A stretch of DNA of 64,000 nucleotides from Prillingera fragicola (taxonomy: Eukaryota > Basidiomycota > Tremellomycetes > Trichosporonales > Trichosporonaceae): positions 2,666,001 through 2,730,000 of the forward strand of contig BEDY01000001.1 of the NCBI GenBank assembly GCA_002335605.1. The letters run 5' to 3'. A program made the translations under genes and the position numbers. Shown piece by piece: positions 47,927-57,677 of this stretch. Position 1 is the stretch's first letter. The number at the start of each line of letters is the position of its first letter. Below the pieces are notes generated by a model. The model was given only the letters and a program-made list of their open reading frames with translations. It searched no databases and was not told the origin of the DNA.

Positions 47927-49387
47927 AGTCCCCCCCGCTCTCAAGTATGAATTTCAAGACGGCAAGTAATCGTTGTGAAAGAAGCGTCCAACCGCAGAGC
48001 GGCGTTGTAGTTTTTGTTTTCCTATCCTCATGCTAGACACACCTCAACGGTGTACACTGTGTTACTGGGTGCAGTACGTTCGCCCGCAGTAACAGTGTAC
48101 ATCTACCGACGGGAGAGGGAGCTAACTCTGACGGCTGGCGCGCAAGCGCAAGCGCAGGACAGAACTTGTACGACTACCGGCCAGGCTACTGGCTGGTACT
48201 TGTGCTAGTGGCGGAGACAATGGGCGAGGCGGGTCAGATCCCCGATAGCATTCCTTTCCCATCTCCCACTTTTCGCTCGACCACGAGCTAGTCTGCTCTA
48301 AGCGATTCGAGTACATTATACTCTCGCTCCACTACCAAGCCCAAGACTCTCAAGACGTTTTTCAACAAGACCTGTACAGAGGATAGAGCTCTCCCCCGCG
48401 GCACCTCTCGAGGTGTGCGCGGTAAGGGGTCGAGCCTGCCTGACGTGCACTCATTTCACGCTGCAAGCCCAATGCCTGGTTCCACTGTCGTGACGAGGAC
48501 CAAGCTTGGGTTGTGTTTGCAGGTGAAGTGTTTGGACGTCATGTGGTGCTTTCGCTCGAGGTGGACCGGGTGTCCGGTCTACTGTTGGCATTTTTCCAAG
48601 GGAGTCAGTTTTCCTTCTCCTTTGCGTGTTGCAGTTTCCAGTCTTTGACGGCTGTTCTTGTCCTGTGGACGTGCTCTGTCTGCCTGGCAGGGATGCATGC
48701 GTGAATACGCGCACGGCATTAAGCAAGCGTCGACCACCACGCGTCAGGATTCGCGGAACGGCTCCGGCCACACCGGAACGGGGTTTCCCTTCCGCTCTGC
48801 CGGTAATGTCGCCATTTAGGTCTGCGGCGACGTTATGGTGCACGCATGCTACTGGCCACTGGGATATCTACTGCTGGCCGATTTGCCGTTGCGCTGCTGG
48901 CCTGCTGGCAGTCTGCGGGCGAGAGGTGGGAGTGGATGGGGGACGTGGGTCCGGCGGTTGTGCGGAGCATGCACGCCGATGTGGCTTTGTGGCCTTTTTT
49001 GCTAGATCTGAGATGAAGCGTAAGAAGCCAGAGGGCAGAAGTCAGAAGCACAGGCAGCCACGCAACGGAAGGGATGGGTCTGAAGCGCTGAAGTGGACGC
49101 GTTCAGAGTCTGGACTAAGGTCGCATCGGTGGAGAAGGCTCGCAGCGGATGGTCTGTCCTTGTCGAGCTGCAGCGACTTCCATCGCTGCTGCATCCTTCC
49201 GACTCGTTCACTGTCAATCCTTTAGTAGCAGTAGACGGTCAATGTGACTCTTGAACATCCGACTCGGACCCATCAGTGTCAATGGCAGTCGAGGCTCCTA
49301 CCCAGCTCTCAGCGTTATCAGCGAGCTATCAGTAACAACCACAGCGCAGCCAACCCAGCGCCATACATGCCTCTCCCCGTCTCCACC
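47927..49387. other. 1.5-kb region between convergent bZIP and small membrane protein genes
   Basis: No supported gene. Frames of up to ~200 codons on the + strand (48626-49225) lack domains or splice logic. The part next to the bZIP gene is probably its long 3' UTR. Confidence 0.5.
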
Positions 49388-49807
49388 CTATCGCTTCCCA
49401 GAGCCATCCGTGACCACGACAGCCGGCCCCCGAGGACTGTACGACGGCGGGTCGTACGCCGGCGCATACCCCGCTGCCTGCTGCCCCCCAACCCCTTGGG
49501 CGTACATATGCCCCGCAGCGGAGGGCGGATAGCTGCCCGCGCCGTACGCGTCGCCGGCGTAGGGATACCCGTGCTGCTGGGCCGCGATGGGTGCGTATGC
49601 GCTTGAAGGGTAGAGGGGCGCGCCGTTGTTGTAGATGGTCGGTGCGGTTGCTGCGCGGCGAGTGTGGCGGTTGCGCCGGACTAGGCGACAGCAGAGGCAG
49701 AGGGTTAGGACGAGGATGATGGTGATAGTGCCTGCTAGGGTGCCCCAGTCTGAGGTCGTCCATTTGTCCACTGGGGTGGTCCAGAGGGCGCGGTGGTGGG
49801 GGAGCAT
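49388..49807 (-). CDS. Small single-pass membrane protein with PPxY tail (paralogue A)
   Basis: Intronless, 139 residues. A short N-terminus with the pattern LWTTPVDKWTTSDW is followed by one membrane segment (~22-43, TLAGTITIILVLTLCLCCRLV), a basic stop-transfer RRNRHTRR and a Tyr/Ala/Pro/Gly-rich tail. The tail ends with YDPPSYSP; PPSY at 120-123 is a PY motif of the kind bound by WW domains of Nedd4/Rsp5 ubiquitin ligases. The neighbour at 50463-50951 has the same plan and N-terminal pattern, so the two are probably tandem paralogues. Yeast Rcr1/Rcr2 (single TM, PY tail) are a functional analogy only. Confidence 0.75.
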   Translation of the reverse strand: MLPHHRALWTTPVDKWTTSDWGTLAGTITIILVLTLCLCCRLVRRNRHTRRAATAPTIYNNGAPLYPSSAYAPIAAQQHGYPYAGDAYGAGSYPPSAAGHMYAQGVGGQQAAGYAPAYDPPSYSPRGPAVVVTDGSGKR

Positions 49808-50462
49808 TGTTTGGTCTACTTTGGGAGAAGAGGTTGGTCAGTGATGCTTCCGGTGAGGTGAGGAGACTGGGCGCTGAACAGGGGCGATGAGAGGTGAGCT
49901 AGGCGGTGATGAAGAGAAGCTGGCACTGCTTGAACTTGAGGTTTCATTGCTCCTCACTACCAGAGTGTGCATGGGGCACTGAGCCGCGGCACAATGAGCG
50001 ATGTAGCGGCTACCTACCAGCACAGTGCCGCTGAAGGCACGGATTACGGTCATGGACGCGATGGCCGTCATCTGCTTTGTTGCAGCTTCAAGCTTGCGCT
50101 CTGATTCCGAGTTCTGCACAAGGGAGAGTCGATGGTATCAGTAGGACGCTGCTAGGGCCGTCACGACTGGACGCGGAGCTGGGTTGGATGAGTGTCATGT
50201 TGGGGACATGAATGCAGCCCGCGCCCGTCTAGTAGTTCAACGGTCAACAACGCCATGGCGGATCAAAACTCAATGTCGTACATGCTGCCACATCGCCAGA
50301 TACCCGAGTCGAGAGTCTGTACACGAATAATCAGTACTAGTCAGTGTCGGATCTCCCAGTCTGAGAAGCTTGTCCTGACTGTTGTGGCAACAGCAATGGA
50401 TTGGCACAGTACATTCGTGAATCCAGTCTATAAGCCTGTACCCCCCCCTCCTCCGCATCTTC
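49808..50462. other. Spacer between the two small membrane protein genes
   Basis: Promoter of paralogue A and 3' flank of paralogue B. A minus-strand frame at 49838-50119 has no support. No repeat seen. Confidence 0.5.
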
Positions 50463-50951
50463 TCACTGCCTCGGTGCCCGCGCGGGATCGACAAACGGGT
50501 TCTGGTCTGCAAAAGGGTCCACAGGACCTCCAGGCCCATACGATGGGGCATTGTACCCGGGGGCCTCGCTCCGCGGGATCTTGTACACCGGCTCGGTGGG
50601 AATGTTGGCGAGCAGCGGCTCCGTAGTCGGGCTGGGCCGATAGTCGAACGCGTTGGCGGCATACGGCTTGGCACCGCTCTCCCCGGGCCGCATGTAGGGG
50701 TTGCTAGCGCTTGGGCGGGGCATGGCCTCCCTCTCGGCGACGAGGGGCGCGGAGGCCTCGCGCTCGTGGATCCTGCCTGCGCCGGGAGTGCCCCAGCGTG
50801 AGAAGTAGCGGTAGGCCCAGTAGATGCTCAGGCCGAGGAGGATGGCGAGGAAGATGCCGCCGACGACAATCATCATCCATTGGCCCACGGTCCACTGGTC
50901 GATCGGTCTTTCCCAGCCGCCAAAGCGGCGTTCGAGAGAGATGGGTGCCAT
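50463..50951 (-). CDS. Small single-pass membrane protein with PY-like tail (paralogue B)
   Basis: Intronless, 162 residues. The N-terminus GGWERPIDQWTVGQW matches paralogue A in W-x3-P-[VI]-D-[KQ]-W-T-x3-W. One membrane segment (~25-48, MMIVVGGIFLAILLGLSIYWA) is followed by YRYFSRW and a hydrophilic Pro/Tyr-rich tail with EASAPL. The tail motif GYNAPSYGPG aligns with YDPPSYSP of paralogue A, but the first proline is replaced (APSY 135-138), so a WW-domain contact would be weaker. It also has two DPF/NPF-like motifs near the C-terminus (VDPFADQ, QNPFVDP), which in other proteins recruit EH domains or adaptors of endocytosis. Head-to-head with YOS9. Confidence 0.78.
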   Translation of the reverse strand: MAPISLERRFGGWERPIDQWTVGQWMMIVVGGIFLAILLGLSIYWAYRYFSRWGTPGAGRIHEREASAPLVAEREAMPRPSASNPYMRPGESGAKPYAANAFDYRPSPTTEPLLANIPTEPVYKIPRSEAPGYNAPSYGPGGPVDPFADQNPFVDPARAPRQ

Positions 50952-51631
50952 GGTGGGAAGAGTTCGTGGCAGGTTGTGGGTTTGTTGCGCTCTGGGATGG
51001 CTCCAGCCAGCAACCTAGTTGGTGCTTGAGTTCTTTGGGGGAACATTACAATTCTCTCGTCCTACTTAAAGGCTGGCGCAAGCTAGCAGTGGGCTGGTCT
51101 GACAAAGTCGCCGGCACAGGAGTTGACATTGAGGTGGGGTGGTGGGCGGCAGGCACGGCTGTGCAAGTCTCCGCGTCAATGTTCCCGTCACCCATTGGCG
51201 ATGCAGTGCTCCTGATAGCGACGGGCAAGGAGAACATGAGGAGTTTCAGCAGTCGGCTTATGTTCTGGACATGGTAAGCGCGCGATACATAGCTTGATGC
51301 CACAGCCTACCGGGAGCCACAAGGAGCGTGGCCTTGGCACTATACGGACGTGCGTAACCAACACCTCGATGTCAAGGAGTACTCGCAGTCAGCTGTCAAC
51401 ATTGACATGGAGCAGTAATGTTCCCTCGTAGATAGAGTGAATGCAAGGACCAAAGCCAGCACTGGTACATGCATAGTCAAGGGCTTGTACGCAGCGAGCA
51501 GGATCCCTTGTACCCAGCGTGGTGGACGACCTCCACCGTGCATCTGCTTCCGCCCAGCCTCAGCCACGTCTGCACGTCATCCACGCCATGTATCCATCGA
51601 CAACGTCTCCCACTGCAACAATACCACAGCA
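50952..51631. other. Divergent promoter region membrane protein B / YOS9
   Basis: No gene supported. I did not find the TTTGNTTCCGT element here. Confidence 0.5.
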
Positions 51632-53280
51632 ATGTCCAACCTGGCAATATACCTCTTGGCACTCTCATCCCTCTCACCAGCACTCGCAGTCAGTGCACTC
51701 CAGGATCTCGCCGCATTCCCAAAATACGAGGTCCAGGTCCTGCACAACCTCCCCATTCACGCGTCCGACGCCACAGCTTGTCGCGCACACGGTCTGGCAG
51801 CCGATGACGACTTTCTCACCTTGCATCCGCCTGCATGGAGGCCAAAGGGGAGGGAAACTATCGAGGGTGGAGTGACAGCAGAGGGCAGCGAAGGTGGCGA
51901 TAGCTCGCAACGCCCATACGTCGCCACCGACGGTGAGCGCGCTCCCGTGCAGCTGGTGCAGATGCACTATGCGGCCCCGGACAGTGGTGACCTCCCACAC
52001 GCCTACATGTGCGCCCTCCCGAGTGCCAACACTACCGGGGCCCAGTTCAAGGCCGCCAACGAGCTGCCAGACGAGCCAGAGCCTGATCCCGTCGCGTCGT
52101 GGGCGGCACTACGACATCTCGAGGGCATGTGTTTGTACGCGCGTGTCGGATGGTTTACCTACGCGTGGGTTACTACAGCGAAACGGAGCTGACAGACAGA
52201 TACTGCCATAACGACCACATTCGCCAGTTCCGCGCCGCGCCTATCAGTCCCCCACACCCTCCAGAGGGACACGTTCCCAAGGAAGACCCAGAGTACGATG
52301 CGTACACGCTTGGCAAGGCCAGGCCGGTGAAGAAGCACCGCTCAGCGCTTCCTCCTGGCCAGCGTGCTGGTCGTCGGGGCAACGAGGGCGGAGCCGTTGC
52401 TCGCAGGCCGGGACAGAAGCCCAAGGCCGAGGGTGGCGCAGAAGACCCCAAGGACTCGCTGGCGCCCGAGACGACGGCTGCGTTTGGCGTGGGCCCAACG
52501 AGTCGATACCTTGTCCAGCGGTGGACGGACGGAACGCCATGCGACAAGACTGGTCGGCCCCGCGAGGTTGAGGTACAGGTGCATTGCGCGATGGGCAGCG
52601 TCGACGTCATTTACCACATCAAGGAGGTGGCTATTTGCCAATACGAGCTCATCATCCACTCGCCCTACCTGTGTTCTCTTCCTGGCTTCCGTCCCTCGTC
52701 AGCAAATGAGATTGCCGCTGCGCCGATTCGCTGCCGTGAAGTCCTTGATGCCGAGTCGTTTGCGGCCTGGGAAGCAACACCAGAGGACGAACGACTCGGT
52801 CTGCCGGAAAGCATACCCTCGGGCGGCGGCTCCACGCCTCACGCCGAGGAGCGCGCGCGCAAGGACGCCGACGCTGGTGGTACCCTTGGGATTGACCCCA
52901 AGGTGCTTGCGGCGGTGACCGAGCTGCTCAAGCACAAAGGGGACCGCGCCGGGGACGATGACAAGGGTATTCTTCTCGGTCTGGGCGACGAGGACGTCGA
53001 CGGCGCTGCGGCAGAGGGCGAGGAGGACCCCGTCTTCCTCGTGTCGTGGGAGACGGATGAAGAGGGCAACTCGTTGCCATTGGATCTTGACAGCTTGCCG
53101 CCTACGCAGGGCAAGAAGAGGCGTGAGTTCCTGCAGCGTTTGCAGGAGTTTATCAACTCTGAGCTTGCGGCGAGTGAGGAGAACGAGGATGAGGCTGGGG
53201 ACGCGCCGCGTGAGGGACAGGGTGAGGCCGTACCCGAGGTTGCACCAGAGCGTGAGCAGCACGCTCGTGATGAGCTTTAG
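51632..53280 (+). CDS. YOS9: Yos9/OS-9, ER lectin of ERAD
   Basis: Yos9 recognises trimmed mannose on misfolded glycoproteins and hands them to the Hrd1 ligase. Exons are 51632-52164 and 52200-53280, giving 537 residues. A signal peptide (MSNLAIYLLALSSLSPALA) opens the protein. The MRH domain, ~105-330, has HAYMCALP, LEGMCLYARVGWFTYA joined by splicing to YCHNDHIRQF, then ICQYELIIHSPYLCSLPGF. The tandem-Trp position reads W-F. A long basic insertion (about 60 residues, ARPVKKHRSALPPGQ onward) interrupts the domain. The C-terminus is acidic and ends in RDEL, a workable ER-retrieval signal in place of HDEL. The 35-nt intron lies in the lectin core; unspliced RNA would stop within 10 codons. It ends 96 bp from the convergent TMA16 stop. 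Confidence 0.9.
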
Positions 53281-53376
53281 ATTAGCATTTGAGTGTATCA
53301 GTGGCTGGTCAAGTGTGTCGAATCTCGTCGACCATGCAAGTCCCAAGCATCTATGCAATAAGAATGTACAACAAAA

Positions 53377-54133
53377 TCACGCCATGACCGCATCCTCGTC
53401 GTTGCTACCGCTGCGGCTCTTGACCCAGTCCTCGCCGTCGCCCTGGACGCCGTCTCCGAGCCCCATACCAGCGAGCTTGCCGACACGCGACACGACGACC
53501 ACCTCGGGGGTGTCGCGCGCGACACGGACCCACGGGAGGAGGTCGACGTTGGCGGCGTTCAGGCGGGTATCGGCCTCGAGCCAGCTGTGCATCAGGCGCG
53601 TGCACGCCGGGTCGGTCAGGTTGGGGACCTCTGCGCGAGGGTCAGTGTGTGAGTTTGCCACCCAACGTGCCCACTCACCAAACCCAGTCTCCCACTCGGC
53701 CATCTCGGCGCGCTTAATCTCCTCGAGCTCCATGAGCTCCTTGCCCTTGGGCCGTCCCGGGCGGCGCTCGGCCTCGAGCTCGGCGATGCGGTCGTCGTTG
53801 CGCGAGAGGTAGACATCCGTCACGAGGGCGCGGAGCGACTCGAGGCTCAATGCCTGCGGGCCGCTGACGGCGTGCAGGAAGAAGGTGGGGCGGAAGACTG
53901 CCTGTTAGTTTTTGTTGTTCAATAGTAGATGGACGCACGCTTGCCAGTCTTGAGGACCTTGTGGAGCTTGCCTGCCGAGGCGAGCTTGGCCTTGCGGAGA
54001 TGCGAACGGGTAATCTGCGCCGCTGGGTCGTCAGTTTTGCGCCTGCTGCAAGCAGCTCACCCTTGCGCGATCCGGGGTGCACGCCGTCGCGTCCCTTGAC
54101 GTTCTTGAGGGTGATTTTGCGGTTGTTGGGCAT
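53377..54133 (-). CDS. TMA16: Tma16, 60S pre-ribosome-associated protein
   Basis: Tma16 binds late nuclear 60S particles and leaves in the cytoplasm. Exons (minus strand) are 54061-54133, 53939-54022, 53679-53897 and 53377-53630, giving 209 residues (yeast 178). The start MPNNRKITLKNVKGRDGVHP, then SRKAAQITRSHLRKAKLASA after splicing, is the basic N-terminal signature. SLESLRALVTDVYLSRNDDR, KGKELMELEEIKRAEMAEWE and EVPNLTDPACTRLMHSWLEA follow. The C-terminal ~35 residues are a divergent acidic tail. The second acceptor (GGCAG at 53898) was chosen over one four bases earlier to keep frame. It shares a 147-bp promoter with the PPR gene. Confidence 0.88.
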
Positions 54134-54135
54134 GG

Positions 54136-54152
54136 CGTCGTCGTCGTCGTCG
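54136..54152. repeat. GTC microsatellite at the TMA16 start
   Basis: About six GTC units sit immediately upstream of the TMA16 ATG, so they fall in its 5' leader (GAC units on the transcript). Confidence 0.7.
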
Positions 54153-54280
54153 TCGATGCAGAGTCAACAACAACTTTGAGAGAGTCGAGAGAATCTTTGA
54201 GTGACGATCCGGAAATTTAGACTCCGTCGCCGAGCCAAATGTCTGGTCCATCTTGATCTCTTCCACTTCCTCACCCCGTC

Positions 54281-56651
54281 ATGCTCCAGCGACGTCTCGG
54301 CGAGTGCTCGACACACGTACTACGCGCCGCTAGGGGGAGCAGCGTACCTCGGGCAGCACGGCGCGTGGCCCTGACCAGCCCCGTGGCGCCGACACCAGCA
54401 CACCGCTACACCTCGTCTGCCACTGCTCCGAGCCAAAATGGAGCAGACACACGAATAGTCTCTGTATGTCCAGTGCATAGCTCGTACACTTCCCAACAGC
54501 TTTACTGACCTTTCCAAGTCTGACGTGTTTGACCGCCAACCCTCGACGGCCTTCTTGAAAGCCCGCCTCGTCGCCGCGCTCAACCCACCGCCGAGACCTG
54601 AAGGCGGCCGCGACCCCGTCGACGCTGCCACCGTGCTCTCAGCCGCCCAACCCCTCCTCTCTCCACAACACCGCACCATCCTGGAACCCTACCTGCTCAA
54701 GCTCTCCGCCTCCCTCTCAACACACTACATCGCCAACCCATGTCGTACAGACCAGCTCGAGGTCATCGCCAACACCCTCGCGACATGCGCGCTCAACCCC
54801 CGTTCAGTGGCCGTACAAAAGGCCCGCAGCAGGGACAGTATCCACGCCATTGTTGGGCGGTACGCCGACTGGCTCGCTGCAGAGGCACGCCACAAGCCTG
54901 CCGACTCGGCGAGGTCGAGCCTGCTGTTGGAGGTGTACGAGCGGCAGCTGCGTGCGCTGGGCGCCGAGGGCTCGGGCGAGGTCAAGCTGCCGCTGCCATT
55001 CGTTGCGGCCTGGGCAATGTTGCGGGTCGGTGCTGGAAAGACTGGCGCGCCAGATCCGCCGGTGACTGGCTTGACTATTCCGTTTGCGGGTAGCGTGCTC
55101 GGGCACGCGGTCAAGCAGTATGGCGCGAGCTCGAGCGACAAGGTGCTTCGCGAGGCTATTGGTGCGCTGTGTGGATCTGCCAGCGACGCTGGGTTGCCGG
55201 CTACGCCTGAGGCGCTGGAGACGCGCTTGAGGAGGTTGCGGAGCAGGAACGATGCCGCTGGTGTGCACAGGTTGTGGACCGAATTCACCGCGGAGGTAGA
55301 CAAGCCGGCGTCAGAGCACCCATTGGCTGGAAAGGACGCCCGGGCAGAGGCTCTGGCACGCTTCTTGAACGCTACAAGATCAAAGACAACGTCCGTGTTG
55401 TCCGAGGAGGCCAAGAGGACCCTGGCGGATATCGAGACCGACGTCCTCGCCCGGCTCCCCAAACCTTGGCCGCTACCGGTCCTGCATACCCTCCTCCAGA
55501 CCGTCGGCAATGGCAAGGACGATGCGAGCGCGCCCGACTTTGAGGGCAACGATCCCAACAAGGCAGCAGGCAAGCAGCTCAAGGACCGCGTCGCTGTTCT
55601 AGAGTCTCTGCACAAGATCTGGGAGACGGCGCGGTCACAAGGAGTCGTACGCGACACACGGGCATACTCGCTCTACATGGGTATTCTTGGCCGCTACCAC
55701 GACTCTGCTGCGCTCTTTGCGGCATGGGACGAGCTCGTTGGAGACGCGGCGTGCCGCGCTCTGCACGAGCAGACTGAAGGCAAGGGCCCGTGGCCTACGA
55801 CTCTTATTCTCAACCAAACGCTTTCGTCTGCCTTTTTCATCGGCTCGTCCGCGAGCGATCTCGGCATGGCACTCTTCCACAGCGCTGTGGCGCCCTCGTC
55901 GCCCGTCAAAGCCGACCTCTTCACCATCAACACCGCACTGCGCTACGCCGCCCACTGCGGCGACGTGACAGGCATGAACACTATCCTGGGCACGGCCCAG
56001 CGCCTATCCCTCTCCCCCGACATTGTGACCTACACGTCGCTAGTCCAAGGCCTCCTCCGCGCGCAGCGCCCCGACCTAGCCAAAGCTGCGCTGGACGCGA
56101 TGCGCGGGCGCGGCATCGCGCCCAACGAGCGCATGGCCTCCATGCTAGTCGCGGACCTCGCGGCGCCGGGCTCGTCTGACGGCCTGAAACGGGCCGAGGA
56201 AATGGTGCGCGACATGCGCGCGCGCGGTATCCGCACCACTGTCCCGATGTGGACCGCGCTGATTGCCGGATACTTTCGCGGCGGGTGGGTGGTGGACGGC
56301 TGGAGTGCGTTGGCGCGGATGCGCACACAGGGCCTGCGCTTGAATGACCTGGGGTACAATATCGTGCTGCGCCAGGCCAGCCTGGCGGGCACCTCGACGG
56401 CCGAGGTGGGCGTGCGCGGCGACGCGGCAGCGCCGGCCGTCATTGAGCTGTTTCGCGATATGGTGCGGGAACGCGTCGTGCCCACTGCCGACACTTATGC
56501 GGTCGCGCTAGGCGGGCTGGTCAATGCGCGCCGCGCAGAGGACGTGGCCGAGGTGCTGGCTGAGATGGATCGGAGGGGGTTTAGGACCAACAAGGGGAGT
56601 TTGGGGAGGACCATTGAGGCCGCGCGCAGGTTGGTTGCGGGGAGGAGATAG
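54281..56651 (+). CDS. Pentatricopeptide repeat protein, mitochondrial
   Basis: Exons are 54281-54463 and 54519-56651, giving 771 residues. The N-terminus is an Arg-rich, acid-free presequence (MLQRRLGECSTHVLRAARGS ... PAHRYTSSA), so import into mitochondria is likely. PPR-type helical hairpins occupy roughly residues 430-760, best seen as DIVTYTSLVQGLLRAQRPDL, MRGRGIAPNERMASMLVADL, TVPMWTALIAGYFRGG and PTADTYAVALGGLVNARRAE. The first ~400 residues are helical but not obviously PPR. Such proteins usually bind a particular mitochondrial RNA; the target is unknown. It starts 147 bp from TMA16 in the other direction. Confidence 0.85.
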
Positions 56652-56994
56652 GGCATTACAGGATCATGCATTGCACAAGCACCATTGTCATTCAGCGAGT
56701 TGCGTGAGGAGAGTGGATGACTTTAGAGTAGCTAGAGCTGGGTGAGCACGTCATGGTCAGTCCTCGACCAGCTGCCACGCGGCCATCGAGCTGTTCCCAG
56801 CGTCAGTGAGGTCCACAACCCAGAACAGCTCATCCAGAGCAAGAGCAGCCCCAGCTCAGTCGCTGATGCGGCAACGCGTGTGTCCAACCCCGCGCCGCCG
56901 GCTGCTGCAGTTGGAAATGCATATGCCCAAGTCTAATGTCGTCCGTCGTTGATACACTGCCTGCCCTACGTCCCCCGCGTCACGTCGTTCGCAC
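56652..56994. other. Intergenic between convergent PPR gene and MIM2
   Basis: 3' flanks only; nothing else seen. Confidence 0.6.
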
Positions 56995-57374
56995 TTAGGA
57001 GAGACCGAAGAAGAAGTTGCGCGTGAGGCCAAAGATCTTGTACCTGTCATAGGCTGGGTTGTCAGCTTGTGCTCGGGCGGCGATAACGTGTCGGGCAGAT
57101 GCACGACGACGAGGACCCCAGACTGGTGCTGCTGGCAGTACTCACCCCAGTAGGCAAACCTGCGTCCGTACCACTTTCCGAAAAAGGGGACGAGGATGAG
57201 TGAGATGACTTGCTCTAGCTGTCGGAGCGACTCGTCCCATTCTTCCTGGATGAGGGCTGCCTGGTCGTCTTGGTCAAACGAGTCTTCTGACGAAGGGTAG
57301 GACGGGAGAGACGACGATGAGGATGACGACGACGATGCGCCTGGTGATGAGGGTTCGGGCCAGTCGATGGGCAT
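56995..57374 (-). CDS. MIM2: Mim2-like mitochondrial outer membrane import protein
   Basis: Mim1-Mim2 insert alpha-helical proteins into the mitochondrial outer membrane. Exons (minus strand) are 57146-57374 and 56995-57053, giving 95 residues (yeast Mim2 87). An acidic, Ser-rich N-terminus (SSSSSSSS, SSEDSFDQDD) leads into EEWDESLRQLEQVISLILVP (residues 44-63), then FFGKWYGRRFAYWAYDRYKI (64-83) and GLTRNFFFGLS. The EEW-ES-x-QL and P-F-GKW-GRR-x-YW pattern, with the membrane helix between, is the Mim2 signature. The 92-nt intron splits an alanine codon in YWAY. Such a short spliced gene is easily missed. It shares a 303-bp promoter with MED12. Confidence 0.82.
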
Positions 57375-57677
57375 TGTGCGTGATAGTGAGAGAGCGTGGA
57401 CAATGTAGTGAGAGAGAGGTGTAGTGGTTGTTCGTGACGACGAAGTGGATTGGGATTCCGTGCCTGGCTCTTGCTCCCCTCTCCTCACTCGATCCATACC
57501 CCCTACACCTCCCATCTACTCGGTCGTCTTGCTCGTCTCTCTCCTCACTGCATTCATACACATCTAGCACACATGCCCACCTTACATCCAGCCTAGTCTA
57601 CTCCCCCATCAAACTACCCCCCTCCCATCCCATCACACCTCCCACTCCCCCCACCCCACAGCATCCGCCGCCGCGCA
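57375..57677. other. Divergent promoter region MIM2 / MED12
   Basis: GATTCCGTG at ~57453 matches only the right half of the recurring motif. The MED12 side is strongly C-rich with TCCC and CACC runs. Confidence 0.5.

Noticed and set aside
52681..52691. GGCTTCCGTCC in YOS9 as another motif copy
   Set aside because: Lies in coding sequence and lacks the TTTG half; treated as a chance partial match.
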